A stretch of DNA of 36,284 nucleotides, taken from positions 1 through 36,284 of the forward strand of contig SGPM01000283.1 of NCBI GenBank assembly GCA_004802725.1. The letters run 5' to 3'. Every line of letters begins with the position of its first letter. Position 1 is the first letter of the stretch. The translations under genes were made by a program, and so were the position numbers. The notes below the pieces were generated by a model that saw only the letters and a program-made list of their open reading frames with translations, did no database searches and was not told the DNA's origin. Positions 11,626-21,828 of this stretch are shown here, piece after piece. Origin of the DNA: Antrodiella citrinella (lineage: Eukaryota > Basidiomycota > Agaricomycetes > Polyporales > Steccherinaceae).

Positions 11626-13245
11626 TCATCTACGCTGGACCCCCATACGCGACGCCGTGAGGTCGAAATCAGAGCCGAAAAACTGGAGCGTGGAAGTCGC
11701 ACTCCGATATGGGTTCTCGACGTCCCGAAGGTCCATGATGAACCGCGCAATGAGCGTTGGGCCGATCCTAATGTCCGTCGGATGCACACAGAAAGAGAAA
11801 ACGAGTGAGTAAGTGAAGTCAACGTTGTGTTGGGACGCGCCAGGCGTACGGTGAGTGAAAGGAGACTGACGCGATTGGGATGACTATTACCCACTGGGCA
11901 CCTGCTAGGTCCGGCTGAAGGTACGACAGCACGTCGACGGCCAGTGTGACGATATTCAGAATGGAGAGCGCCCTGAGTGAGCGGAGACGTCAGCACGAAA
12001 CTGATCATGAGTAGCCTCACTTGACACCCTTACACGAAGTACATAGTACCTGGTCGGATCAGACGTTAAACAACAATCGCCTCGAGTCGGTGGATAGGGA
12101 TGCGAGACTGACTCACCGTCACGGAGTAGCATGATGGAGAGCTTCGGTCTGAACTGTCTCATATGTCGACTGGCTCGCCATATATCGACCGTCTTGATCC
12201 ACGTGAAGGCTAACACCAGCAGGTCCGTGACGATCGCGATACTGCGTACTATGATGGGCACTAGTTACGAAGGAGCGAATCAGTATTTCAGAGAACGTAC
12301 GCCGAAACATGATCATGAAGGGGGAGGGCTTACTGCTACACGAATGAAACGAAGCGTTAGAAGCATACGGCGGTGGAAGGGCAATGGGAGTACTTACAAG
12401 ACGTCAGATGGGTTGGAGTCTGTCACTGCCTCGCAACCCGACTCATCAACGAACGTTTTTCTAACTCTGCTGAAATTATACTAGCAGAGCCCGACTCGAT
12501 TAAATACGTAGAAGAGTTGCTCTCGTATATGTTACTCACGAGATTAGCACTAGGCTCGAACACGCCGCACAAGAGCACCAGAAGTACGGCAGCATTGAAC
12601 CGATTGCAGACGGCCCATACCCGGAGCGTTGAGAAGGCTAGACATTGCGCTGATCAGCTGCGCACGCACAATTGACAGTCGGCTTAAATTTTGCAAGGGA
12701 CGCAACGTACCCAGTCCGCCGATAGATGGCACTACGGTCGTGATGTATACCAATATGCTGAACGCTCTACACCTGAATACCCGTCCGCCGACTCAGAAAC
12801 TACGTGACCCTCGAAAGATAATGAGCTCACCCCTGTGAAGACAGAACATAACTTGAGCTCTGATACGTTCGTCATGACTTTGGCGAGAACGTACCACTGA
12901 CTGCGTCGGATTGAACAAACGCAGGGCCACTAGCATCATCATGACATAGCGCTGCGAGACGAAGAGAAGCGTGACGGCGCCGAATTTCCGTCGCCAGATA
13001 CAATCGATTTCGCGGGGGATGGTGAGGAGGGTGTCGTACACCACTATAGCTAGATCATAATGCAGTTTCTGTGTCAGTAGCAGTAGCGAATAAGTAATGT
13101 GAATGTGACTGACTGATGGGTACAAGGTTGCAGACGTAGCCGAAGAACCTGCGTGTGCATGGTGTACATGAGTGCACCGATGGTGACAGAGGATGGACAC
13201 GTACGCTGAGTTGAGCCATTCTACAGTGCTGGCGGTGGATGCCAT
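11626..13245 (-). CDS. DUF6533-type multi-pass membrane protein
   Basis: Predicted 317-aa membrane protein. Twelve exons join in frame: 13245-13205, 13148-13114, 13049-12895, 12859-12831, 12772-12711, 12649-12540, 12480-12398, 12335-12301, 12260-12117, 12049-12034, 11972-11871, 11767-11626. The N-terminal VVYDTLLTIPREIDCIWRR and VTLLFVSQRYV blocks match the DUF6533 pattern (short acidic loop, then W-[RK]-[RK]). LRVWAVCNR follows further on. About seven hydrophobic segments are visible, ending with PTLIARFIMDLRDVENPY, typical of the family C-terminus. The intron between exons 3 and 4 would be only about 35 nt, so that junction is the weakest; exon 10 is just 16 nt. Family function is unknown. 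Start and stop are both clear. Confidence 0.82.
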
Positions 13246-13564
13246 ACTGACACGTCCGGTGGTAGGAATTGGAGGTGGGGTTCATGGGTGATACAGACGA
13301 TGAGAATCATAAGAATTCAAGAGCGAACCGGGATTCAGGGTTTGCATGTATCGAAGATGAAGGGAACAGCGGTATCAGAGGGCAATTAGAGCAGTGACTC
13401 CGACTGCTACGATGAAACGAGTCAGAGTATGCGCCCCACTTGGCAGACCGAGTAGTATCAATGTAGACCTCACGGTCATCCCTGCAGGTTGCTTTCCCCT
13501 GCAAATGGGCCTGTGAATGGAGTTCGGTGGAGATCACAGCTGTAATCATCCTCGAACCCCCGTG
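13246..13564. other. Intergenic stretch upstream of the DUF6533-type gene
   Basis: Probable promoter of the minus-strand membrane gene, plus the 3' side of the gene fragment at 13565. No conserved coding signal is seen in either strand. Confidence 0.5.
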
Positions 13565-14103
13565 CTAGAACGGAGCGTGCAGAAAACAGGGAAACAGTTC
13601 CAAGACGAAGCTATCCACACACCGAGGACATTGGTGATCTGAGATGTCATTCGTGGCGAAGAATGAGTACTTTTGACAGCCGCCACCGTCCGACTCACAG
13701 TAAACATTGATTGGACGTGATGGAAGGTCTAGATGTTTTAAACCGACGGGTTTTAGCAGCACGCGTCTCGAGTGAGAGCGAATCTTCTACCTGTCACGAC
13801 GATGTTCCGTATCGCATGGAATACATTGTGGATGCCTGTAAGAATAGGGCATCGTCTCGGAGGTTACCGCAGTGGTGAGCCTCAGGAACGAGTATCTGCA
13901 ACGTTACATAGATCAGAACATGTAGAGAAACAGTACCAGTCGCATCTCACCTGTTTATTAACATATGAATCAAGACATTTTGCACGTCCATCGTGGTCGA
14001 AGTTCAATACGTTGCGGTTGAACTTAAGAGCACTTAGATGTAAGCGCCCCATGACTGTACGTGTTTACGTATGCCTTCCTCCTGAGTCGCCACTCACTGT
14101 GAC
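13565..14103 (-). pseudogene. Gene fragment, copy B of a duplicated unidentified gene
   Basis: Minus-strand relative of 6551-6770. An intron with donor at 14097 precedes an exon (about 14025-13951) reading KFNRNVLNFDHDGRAKCLDS then YVNKQ. The next exon starts at 13895 and reads ILVPEAHHCGNLRDDALFLQ then ASTMYSMRYGTSS before a TGA. Possible later exons follow: one near 13740-13700 (TFHHVQSMFT), then after an intron a piece starting near 13643 (ITNVLGVWIASSW). This copy is longer and cleaner than copy A. The family is not recognised. It lies head-to-head with HNH copy 2, 37 bp from its start codon. It may be a decayed gene or the remains of an unknown one. Confidence 0.45.
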
Positions 14104-14139
14104 GATCCGGCTTCTTCAAGTTCGTCTTCCTCCTCGTTT

Positions 14140-15402
14140 ATGGCAGAACCTCTTCCAGACCGGACGCTTACTCCGCAGCTATTCCTGGGGTGGGATTAGC
14201 ACGAGTTGGATGCATACGACCAGTCCGTAAACGCCGAGAATACCGGCGTTAGGTTCGCCAGGATCGTCGGCGACGGTTACCTCCTCACCCGAGGCCCCAA
14301 TACCGATGTCCGCGTTCACCTCGCCAATTGAGTCGAGAAGCTTAAAGCTTAATGTCTTAGCGGTAGGAAAGTTCATCCAAAACTACCTGATTCGACCTCG
14401 TAAGTCTGAAGTCATCCCGAACGACACTTCGCGCCATGTCTCATTGTCACCTATATAGTTAAGAGAAACACAACCCCAAAACCTCCATACTACACATCTA
14501 AAATTACGGATGAGCAGGTGAAGTGTCTATTGGAGGCTACTCCTACATTATATTCCGTAGCAAAGAAGCAAGTGAGTGATGCAGCATACGCATGGGCCCC
14601 TGTCTCTTAACGCTGTTCGCCCATCCAGGCTCTGATTCGAGACGGATATCGTTGCATGGCGTGCGGAGTTTGGGACCGTCGTGGTCCTGATTATATGAAC
14701 CCATCGCCGGGCTTTGCTGTCTGGACGCGATGCGCTCACATCGTGCCAGAGAGTATAACAATGATCGCTCTCAGCTCTCAACCCACGGCGTCGGATACAG
14801 CAAATGAATTGGAGGTGCGTGGTGTAGCCTGTAAAAGGCAACGTAAGACGTAATTCCGGATCGTTTACAGCTCGACTACTCTACTACTTCATTGCGGACA
14901 ATTCTCCGATGCTTTGGCTGTGACATCGACACAATTACTGGCCGTACGGTACATTCCCTCCACAACATCATGACTCTAGAGGTCAATGTGCGCGATGCAT
15001 TTGATCGGCTCGATCTATGGTTCGTAGCGACGGTGAGTCCAGAAAGGCCTTCAACAATTCTCTACTAACAAGTCTCGCTCGCTATCTCCTTGGAAGGCCC
15101 CACCCCATTGCTACACATTTGGTATCTTACCAAATCGACAACCCAGAGTGCTACCCCCCAGCGTTACATTCACTTCATCTCACCCAGACAAGCTCCCCCT
15201 GCCGTCACCAGAGCTGCTTCTCCTCCACGCCACATGTGCGGAGGTCGCACACCTATCCGGTACCACTGCGTACATGGACAAAAACGATCTCAAGATAGAG
15301 GAGGACGCGGACGTGTTGGCGGAGGATGGTGGATCCGCGGAGCTCCTTCAGCATGCTATCCTCTCTCGTCTCGGCAACTCGATACATGGCTCCGACTTGT
15401 GA
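14140..15402 (+). pseudogene. HNH endonuclease domain gene, copy 2, disabled in its first exon
   Basis: Exons by homology: 14140-14399, 14459-14571, 14629-14814, 14871-15032, 15097-15402. Exon 1 begins MAEPLPDRTLTPQLFLGWD and then has in-frame stops at 14197, 14329 and 14350, plus a frameshift before the exon end (GKFIQNYLIRP is in another frame). Exons 2-5 remain fully open and splice in phase. They include ALIRDGYRCMACGVWD, CAHIVPES, NIMTLEVNVRDAFDRLDLWF, and the complete C-terminus to a TGA at 15400-15402. The last HNH histidine is Arg (NVRDAF). So the N-terminal domain is destroyed while the nuclease half is still readable. It lies in tandem with copies 3 and 4. Confidence 0.82.
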
Positions 15403-16234
15403 TACTGTTACCTTACGTAGGCAGTGCTTGGACAGCCTAATCGGTGTTGTGTTCAAATGGACAATCCTTGCGTCTATCGTGGCGGACTCGTGTATAGCAG
15501 CTTCCATTCTCCCGTATGGTGTCTGTACTATCAGCATCTCCCCGTTGGATCATCGTGGTTGTGGTCGCGATGAAACTTGATCTCTCCAACAGCCAGTATC
15601 AGCCTCTAGATCAGACAGGGCCAGCTAGATTGAACAAGATAATCTCATACTGTAAAAACGCTCATGCATATTAGAATTACGTCGCCACATTAAAAATATC
15701 TTCCATCTCCGGATTTCAAGATGAGAAGATATCATGATCACGAACACGGTCCAGGACGCGTGTCCCTGAACACAATAACAAGCTTTCGGATAAGCTTCAG
15801 CCTAATGCGCTCATAGCGTCGTCGACTAGCTGTTCCGCTGCATTTGAGCGGGGCGTGACCACACATGGGAACGGCTGCGGCGTGCTACAAAATCCAATCA
15901 ATGTCTCTCGACACAGAACAGACGGACTCTGTTACTAGTACGCACATGATAGCGTGGGGGACGAACACCTCCTCCGGTACGAACTCATCTCCATCCGCAT
16001 CGCGAGATGTTAAAGACGGCGAGGAGGGACGCTGAGGCCGTCTATGGCGAGATACTTTCCTGGACACACGCTGATAACCGATCGTGTCAACATATGTTCA
16101 ACTCAAAAACTCGGGATGCATGCGTACCGTCTCCCGAAGCCGAAACCGATGTCCAGCGACTGGCTATTTCACGTGATGTGGGAAAAGCGGATGGCGCCTC
16201 TGGTACTGTTTGCTCCTAACCACGACAACGCACG
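15403..16234. other. Spacer between HNH copies 2 and 3
   Basis: No supported gene in these 832 bases. Short ORFs on both strands (for example near 15885-16067) show no family signature and no splice-consistent continuation. The stretch is AT-rich around 15590-15730. Confidence 0.5.
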
Positions 16235-17376
16235 ATGACTGAACGTCTAAGCTACCGAATCTATAACCCGAAATCGTTTTTTGGTTGGAGCGAGCATGCG
16301 CTGAATGCGTACGACATCTGCTTCTATGCCGAACAAGCCGCTACTTCGCCCGCCAACATCAGGTTCGCTAAAGTTGTCGGTCACCTCCTCCTTTTAGCTC
16401 CCAACGCCGACGTCCGCGAGCAAGTCGCGAGTTGTGTTCAATGCAAGAAGCTGGGCACGGTCTACGAAGTTATGCAATTCCTTGAAAACTGTTTGATTCG
16501 CCCTCGTAAGTTCGTGATCGTCTCGAGTTGCTCTACGTCTCACTCTACATTTTCTATACTAGTCCAGCAGAACGGAGGTTCATGTGACTCGTCGTATGCC
16601 TCCACAGAACAACAAGATGCCAACGTTCTGACTGCTGCTCTTGCACCGCATTCCGTAGGAGAGAAGCAGGCGAGTGACACACTATTCGCATCAGTCTATA
16701 ATTCCTAACTCCTATTTGCTCCAGGCTCTGATTCGAGATGGATATCGGTGCATTGTGACTGGATTATTGGACTATCGCGTTCCCGTTGATATCTGCCCAA
16801 AGCGCGAGTGTGCAATCGTTACAAGCCATGCTCACATAATCCCGACGAACGTATCCATCGATTTCGCCTCGTATGACGCGGGTACAAACGAGCAGGTGTG
16901 TGACACGTCTACTGAAACTTTTTGCATAACGTCATCTCCAATCATTGCAGCTCGCCTCCATTCAGACCCTTCTCCAGTGCTTCGGCGTCGATCTCAGCAG
17001 CCCTGCCGTTCATTCGCTCAGCAACATCATGACCTTACAGTCCGATGTCCGCAACGCATTTTCTCGTCTGAACTTCTGGTTGGTAGCGACGGTGAATGCA
17101 GTGGTTCTTTGTCCTCCTCGCTAGTTGCTAATTTATGGTCTTTGGAAGGATGTGCCACATCACTACGAAACCAGGTTCGCACCCTACAAGAAGCCCCCGA
17201 TGCTGCCCCCCAATGTCACTTTCACCTCCTCGAATCCCGACCAGTTACCCCTGCCATCGCCCGAGCTTCTTTCCCTGCATGCGACGTGTGCTCAGGTTGC
17301 ACAGCTCTCCGGTGCTGCCGAGTACTTCGAGAAGGTGGACAAGAAGATGGCAGATGACGTTTTCAACGTTGCTTAG
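16235..17376 (+). CDS. HNH endonuclease domain protein (HNH_2-type), copy 3
   Basis: Predicted 305-aa protein from exons 16235-16505, 16563-16669, 16725-16895, 16951-17091, 17149-17376, all in phase. N-terminal domain: MTERLSYRIYNPKSFFGWS, then NIRFAKVVGHLLLLAPNADV. Nuclease core: ALIRDGYRCIVTGLLDYRVP, HAHIIPTN, and NIMTLQSDVRNAFSRLNFWL. The last HNH histidine is Arg and the usual following D is S, so catalysis is doubtful. Intron 2 has a GC donor (GCGAGT) where the other copies have GT. The C-terminus stops after KKMADDVFNVA, shorter than copies 1 and 2. No frameshift or stop is present; the gene may be expressed, perhaps as a non-cutting protein, or be in early decay. Confidence 0.72.
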
Positions 17377-17479
17377 ACCGAAACATCGGAGGCTCATGTG
17401 ACGTGGTCGAACACGACGCAGGTCCCAGTGACTGAGACTCTGAGCGTACTACTCACCCACGGACCACAACGACACACAA

Positions 17480-18131
17480 TGCCTGAGTCCCTCCCCGACC
17501 GAGCAGTTTCTCCGCAACTATTCTTAGGACGGAACCGGATGCATACGGGAGATCCCTTGATGCCGAACGCGCTGCTATTTCCGCTGAAGACGTCAAGTTC
17601 GCCAGAATCGTCGGTCACTTGCTCATCCGCGCCCCCAACACCGATGTTCGCTCTGAAGTCGCGAAATGGGTTCTCGAATGTGAAAAGTTGGATATGGTCT
17701 ACGAAGTGGGGGAATTCATACAAACCTATCTGATTTTTGCTTGTAAGTTCATGGTGGTTACTCGCGACTCGCTGAGTGCTACATGTGTTGTATAGTCTAC
17801 AAATACGGACGCCCTCCCTCTCCTGCAACTTCTGATCGTCCATACCTACTGGCATTTGAGGACGCTCAGGAGCAGGTGAACGATATTCTGGAGGCTGCTC
17901 CTAAGTCGCATTCTAATGCAAAGCGGCAGGTGGGTGACACAGTATACGCTTATTCACGAATACGAACTTGGGTTCGTACCGAGCGTGAAACCCCCGAGGC
18001 TGCCTACAAACGGCCGTGTCAAATTCACCGTCGTGCGGGATTGCACGTTTCCCCTCCCATCGCCCAAGCTCCTTTCTCTGCACGCCATGTGTGCTCAGGT
18101 GGCGTACCTTTCCGGAGTATTCGAATACTGA
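17480..18131 (+). pseudogene. HNH gene copy 4, frameshifted and missing the nuclease exons
   Basis: Exon 1 starts MPESLPDRAVSPQLFLG, then a one-base loss near 17535 shifts the frame; the correct frame resumes as DVKFARIVGHLLIRAPNTDV and continues to the donor at 17743. Exon 2 (about 17796-17928) encodes FYKYGRPPSPATSDRPYLLA and onward to KRQ. After the GTGGGTGACA donor the sequence goes directly to the C-terminal exon (HEYELGFVPSVKPPRLP, about 17954 on) with stop at 18129-18131. The two exons holding the HNH motif are absent. It directly follows copy 3. Confidence 0.8.
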
Positions 18132-18800
18132 AGAAGCTTCTGTATCAAACGATGGTGGAGTCGCTCAGCGTCATACTAGACTAGACTCTCGCATTTGCAA
18201 GACTCGGATTCAGTGACTTCGTGGTGTATTACAGCCCCTGGTACAGTCTATTCGTCTTCCGGTCTTGTTCTAGGCAACTTTCTACAACTCATTCCGACAT
18301 CCATTTCGATCCGACGGACTCTACGCATTGGACAATTCGACGCGTCTCGCCGTCAATAGTACTCCATGTTCTCGCACCTCTCAGCGCCGATACTGCCGCA
18401 TCTCTTCAATCTCGCCGTCAACTCCAAATCCAGTCTACGGCGTACGACATCCGAACGTCTTCAGCAATTCTCGGCGACGGCTTTCGTCTCTCGTCTCTCG
18501 TTTCTTTTTAGCTCGACAGTACTACTCGCATCTCAGGTCAATGGACTCATCAGCAAATGGCGCAGATACTAACAGTCCTGCACAAAAAATGTCAGAAATA
18601 CATCAGGTCGTAAAATTACACCAAACGTGTTCTAACGATGTTTTGTAGCATGGTCCTAAACATGGAAAATTGTGTCCTAAAAACTGCAGTCCTGTTCTGC
18701 CCTGTTGCACCTAAAATGTAGCGTTTAGGGCCATTAGTGGCCATAACAGGTCGGACTTCCATATCTAACCCTCACATCCGAAGACTCATAACAATGACAG
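18132..18800. other. Stretch between HNH cluster and phosphotransferase pseudogene
   Basis: No gene is supported. A 68-codon ORF at 18366-18572 ends with a hydrophobic segment (AFVSRLSFLFSSTVLLASQV) and WRRY, but I cannot link it to a family. The part 18590-18740 is AT-rich with repeated GTCCTAAA words (18654, 18680). Confidence 0.4.
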
Positions 18801-19479
18801 ACGAATACGGCGACTCTTTGCAATGGAGTACGTCCAGCTCTCCGTTGTCCGATGGCCAACGCTCTCATGGTTCGGTCGTCTCAGCGTCGCCCTCACCATA
18901 CGATCGTACATCCGTCAACTACGCTCGATCCGCCACCCTCGGAGTATCATCCCTGGTCCGCTCGCCCCAGCCGCTCAAGCGGACATCCTCGAGTCGATTC
19001 TGTTCTCGCCCCCTGTCGAGGAGCGCGGCCCGTTCCCGACATACGACGCCCTCGCCGCGTTGTCCAACGCGAAACGGATCCGGAGGCTCGCTCGACACGA
19101 CGGAATCATGGTCTCCGCGCTCATCCCAGTCAGCGCCACTAGCAGTTTCAGCTTGCGTGCTGTAGATCCTTCACCATCATTGGAAGCATTCGACGACTCC
19201 CGCTCCCTCGTGTTCACGCACAACAGTCTTCATCTGAGAAACTTCATCGTAGGCGATGACGGGCACTTATAGTTGGTCGGCTTTGGGCAAGCGGGGTTCT
19301 TACCGGAGTGGTGGGAGTTCTTGGCGATGAAAGTAGAGGCGCAGTTCGCGTTTCGGGGTACAGCGGAAAATCATGATAACACCTCGGACTGGTGTTTTAT
19401 GGTGCCGTGGGTGTGTGGACGGTATTTCAGGCAGGAAAGGTGGCATTACAGTGTGGGGCCCGAGATGTCTATTCGCTAG
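18795..19479 (+). pseudogene. Phosphotransferase (APH/choline-kinase-like fold) pseudogene, plus-strand copy
   Basis: From the ATG at 18823 one frame stays open for 219 codons to a TAG at 19477-19479, apart from a single internal TAG at 19270-19272. The frame encodes a kinase-like C-lobe: WPTLSWFGRLSVALTIRSYI, then LVFTHNSLHLRNFIVGDDGH, [stop], LVGFGQAGFLPEWWEFLAM, and an end at SIR. In the fungal aminoglycoside-phosphotransferase family this region normally reads FTHGDLHxxNI...LWLIDWExAGFxPEWWEY. The stop therefore sits on the conserved Trp, the catalytic Asp of HxDLH is Ser (HNSLH), and the metal-binding Asp of the DW motif is Gly. The N-terminal lobe is missing. It pairs with the inverted copy at 22220-22940. 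Confidence 0.78.
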
Positions 19480-20679
19480 GGAGTCGGATGTGATGGTGAC
19501 GAGGAAAATGTGTGTATGTATGATATTTGTGGATTCTTGTCTCCCGAAAGCCGAGTTCAATCGAGCTGCCAATAGCTGACGGTCGACTGCTTGATCGTGC
19601 GCGTTCCTCTATCCTCATTTCAACTCGAGAGACATGCCAGTGCTTCACGGGTCAGAGAGGTACGTTGACAGGTAGAAGTACCTTGAGAAATTTTACATGC
19701 TGAATCGATTAATCATGTCTAATGGATATGTTTCGAGGTCTGTGGTTTTTCGGTATCGCTAGGGTGTGACGGTTCGAGTGTTGGTCGGCAACTTGAACTT
19801 GCGGGTCGGTAGGACATTATGGCCTCGAATGACGCGATCCTCCGAGTCGTCGTGGAGGAAAAGGTCGTCGCTGGAATATTGCGGATACATTGGTGGCCAG
19901 TGTGGGTGTAGGTGTAGCCATGAGTGGGAGATTGCCGACGGAAACCTGCACCTGGTCCCGCTCATCTCTCCGCCCTGGACCCATCTCTGGACATGGTCTC
20001 TCCAGGCGGGTTGACAATATCCACGCACAGTCAAGTCCAAAGGAGTCAACCACGTCAACATCGCGCTGCATTCGTCGCTTCCAGCTGCGTCGTGAAGTGA
20101 CAAGCCCCGACGAGAAGACAGTGCCACGCCAACGAGTGAATCAGAAACGTAAAAGCTAATGCACAGAAATAATGACTTGGACGGGGCTACTATGTACTAC
20201 ACACTACCTGATTACGATCTTCGACATCTCATGTGTAAAAAAAGTGTTATATGCGGGGCATTCAACATATGGAGGGATCGCGGAACATGAAAACATCATC
20301 TACCTACTCATGTAAAAGAATGAAGGATGTTGGGTTCAATGGACTGGGTGAATGTCAGAGACGAGAGAGGGGTATCAATGCAAGACCAAGTGAGGAGACA
20401 ATGACGATGAAGAAAAACTCCGACCAACGCTGCGAGGGGTGGGGAGAAGAGAGACGAGCGGGGCGTGAATAAAGTAAAAGTAAGGGTTGACGCATGCAGG
20501 CCGGGTAGAGTCGTTAACGTCGTGAGTGTGGATGTGCTTATACGGATGGTGACTGTCGAAGCGGTCTGTAATCAGCATACAACGCAAGAAACAGGGTAGC
20601 CAGACGACTCACCAGGAAGAATAACAAGGGAGATCAGACATAAAACTCCAAGAGCAGCATAAACCATATGGTTCCACCT
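19480..20679. other. Stretch without recognised gene
   Basis: These 1.2 kb include the 3' side of the minus-strand gene ending at 20680. A 122-codon minus-strand ORF at 19759-20127 and its opposite-strand shadows have no recognisable family features. Confidence 0.4.
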
Positions 20680-21828
20680 CTATCTCCTCGCAACACCCTT
20701 CCTCTCCCTTCCTTCCTCCTCCACATCCATCGCCTCCCCGCCCCTACTCGTCACGTTCTGGTCCTGGACGCCACCTATCACACCGCCCGCACCCATCATC
20801 GCCCCTCTCGACGACCGCGTCCGCCGTCTCGTCGACCCATGCGCCGCCAGCGCCCCATTGGACGACGTCGCATCGGTCGGGGAGGACGAATCGACGAGCA
20901 TCGCCGTGTGTCGGCGTTTCGTCCCGGCCACCAGCAGGTCCGGGAGCACCGACACCGAGTCCAGCGTGTCGACGACGGAATGCATCCCCGTGGCGTTCCC
21001 GTTGGCGAAGGCGAAGGCGTGCGCGGAGGAGGGGGCGATGATGTCTCGGTTGAGAGGGGTCAGCGCGGAGAGCTTGGCGGCTTTCATATGGGCGGGGTTG
21101 AGGCTGGTGGTTATGTGGAGCGGAGAGGCGAGCGAGGAGGTAGATGGGGTCGGTGAGGGCGGCACGAATGGCAGCGGTGGTGCGTGGTGCTGGTGATGAG
21201 AAAAGGACGGAGGCGTGTGCGGTGTCAGAGGAGTCAGAGAGTAGATAAGCATCGATGCGCGTGAAAAGTGGATAAAAAAAAGACGTACGGTATCTTTCGT
21301 GCTCTTGTGCTCTGGGACGGGCGCGGTGGTCGACTTGGTGGACGCACTCGGGTCTGCGCCGGACCGATGGTTGGTAGAAGCGGCGGCGGCGGATTGAGAG
21401 TGGCCAGCATTGGATCGGTCCTTATCCTTCCTTTCGCGCTCTTCATCTTCGTCCTCCTCGTCTTCCCTGCTCTTGATCGCCTCCAATCTGGCCTCGACGT
21501 AGTCCATGACACGCCCGATGGACATCCCACCGGTGCCGTTCGGATCAGAGGAGGACTCGCCTGCGGAGACGCCCTGCTGGATCATCAAGAGGAGGTCCTG
21601 GCACGCAGCAGCGTATCCAGCGTTGTAGGCACGTTTCGAGGTGCGTCGAGAGGAGCGGTAGAGCGTCGTCAACGAGAGGGCGGCGGCTGTGGACAATGGT
21701 CAGGATTTGGGGAAGACAATAAACGAAGAGAGATGACCTTTGAAGTTGTTCATGAGATCCTTCTCAGCGTTGGCGAGGTTGGAGTTGGGCAGAGAGCTGG
21801 CGAGCATGTTGAGGTTGAGCGACTCCAT
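20680..21828 (-). CDS. Conserved eukaryotic protein, possibly TAPR1-like (DUF4588)
   Basis: Predicted 332-aa protein with exons 21828-21738, 21686-21289 and 21189-20680. The N-terminus MESLNLNMLASSLPNSNLAN followed by FKAAALSLTTLYRSSRRTSK and AYNAGYAAACQDLLLMIQQG is a helical domain of the kind I associate with DUF4588/TAPR1-like proteins; that name is tentative. Then come a charged EDEEDEDEERERKDKDR stretch and Ser/Pro-rich low complexity. The C-terminal part has a basic STRRRTRSSRG patch, suggesting nuclear location. The 99-nt intron 21288-21190 is a multiple of three without stops, so retained transcripts would encode 33 extra residues. It lies between the two inverted phosphotransferase pseudogenes. 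Confidence 0.75.

Noticed and set aside
13565..13762. Zinc-finger-like frame on the minus strand (YCES..GGGC..HQCPRC..FVLELF), reminiscent of RNF126-type N-terminal fingers
   Set aside because: Cysteine spacing does not fit the motif, no RING domain follows, and the same bases contain consistent intron borders giving a different frame.
19759..20127. 122-codon minus-strand ORF
   Set aside because: No family signature, no splice-consistent extension, and equally long ORFs on the opposite strand; probably chance in GC-rich DNA.
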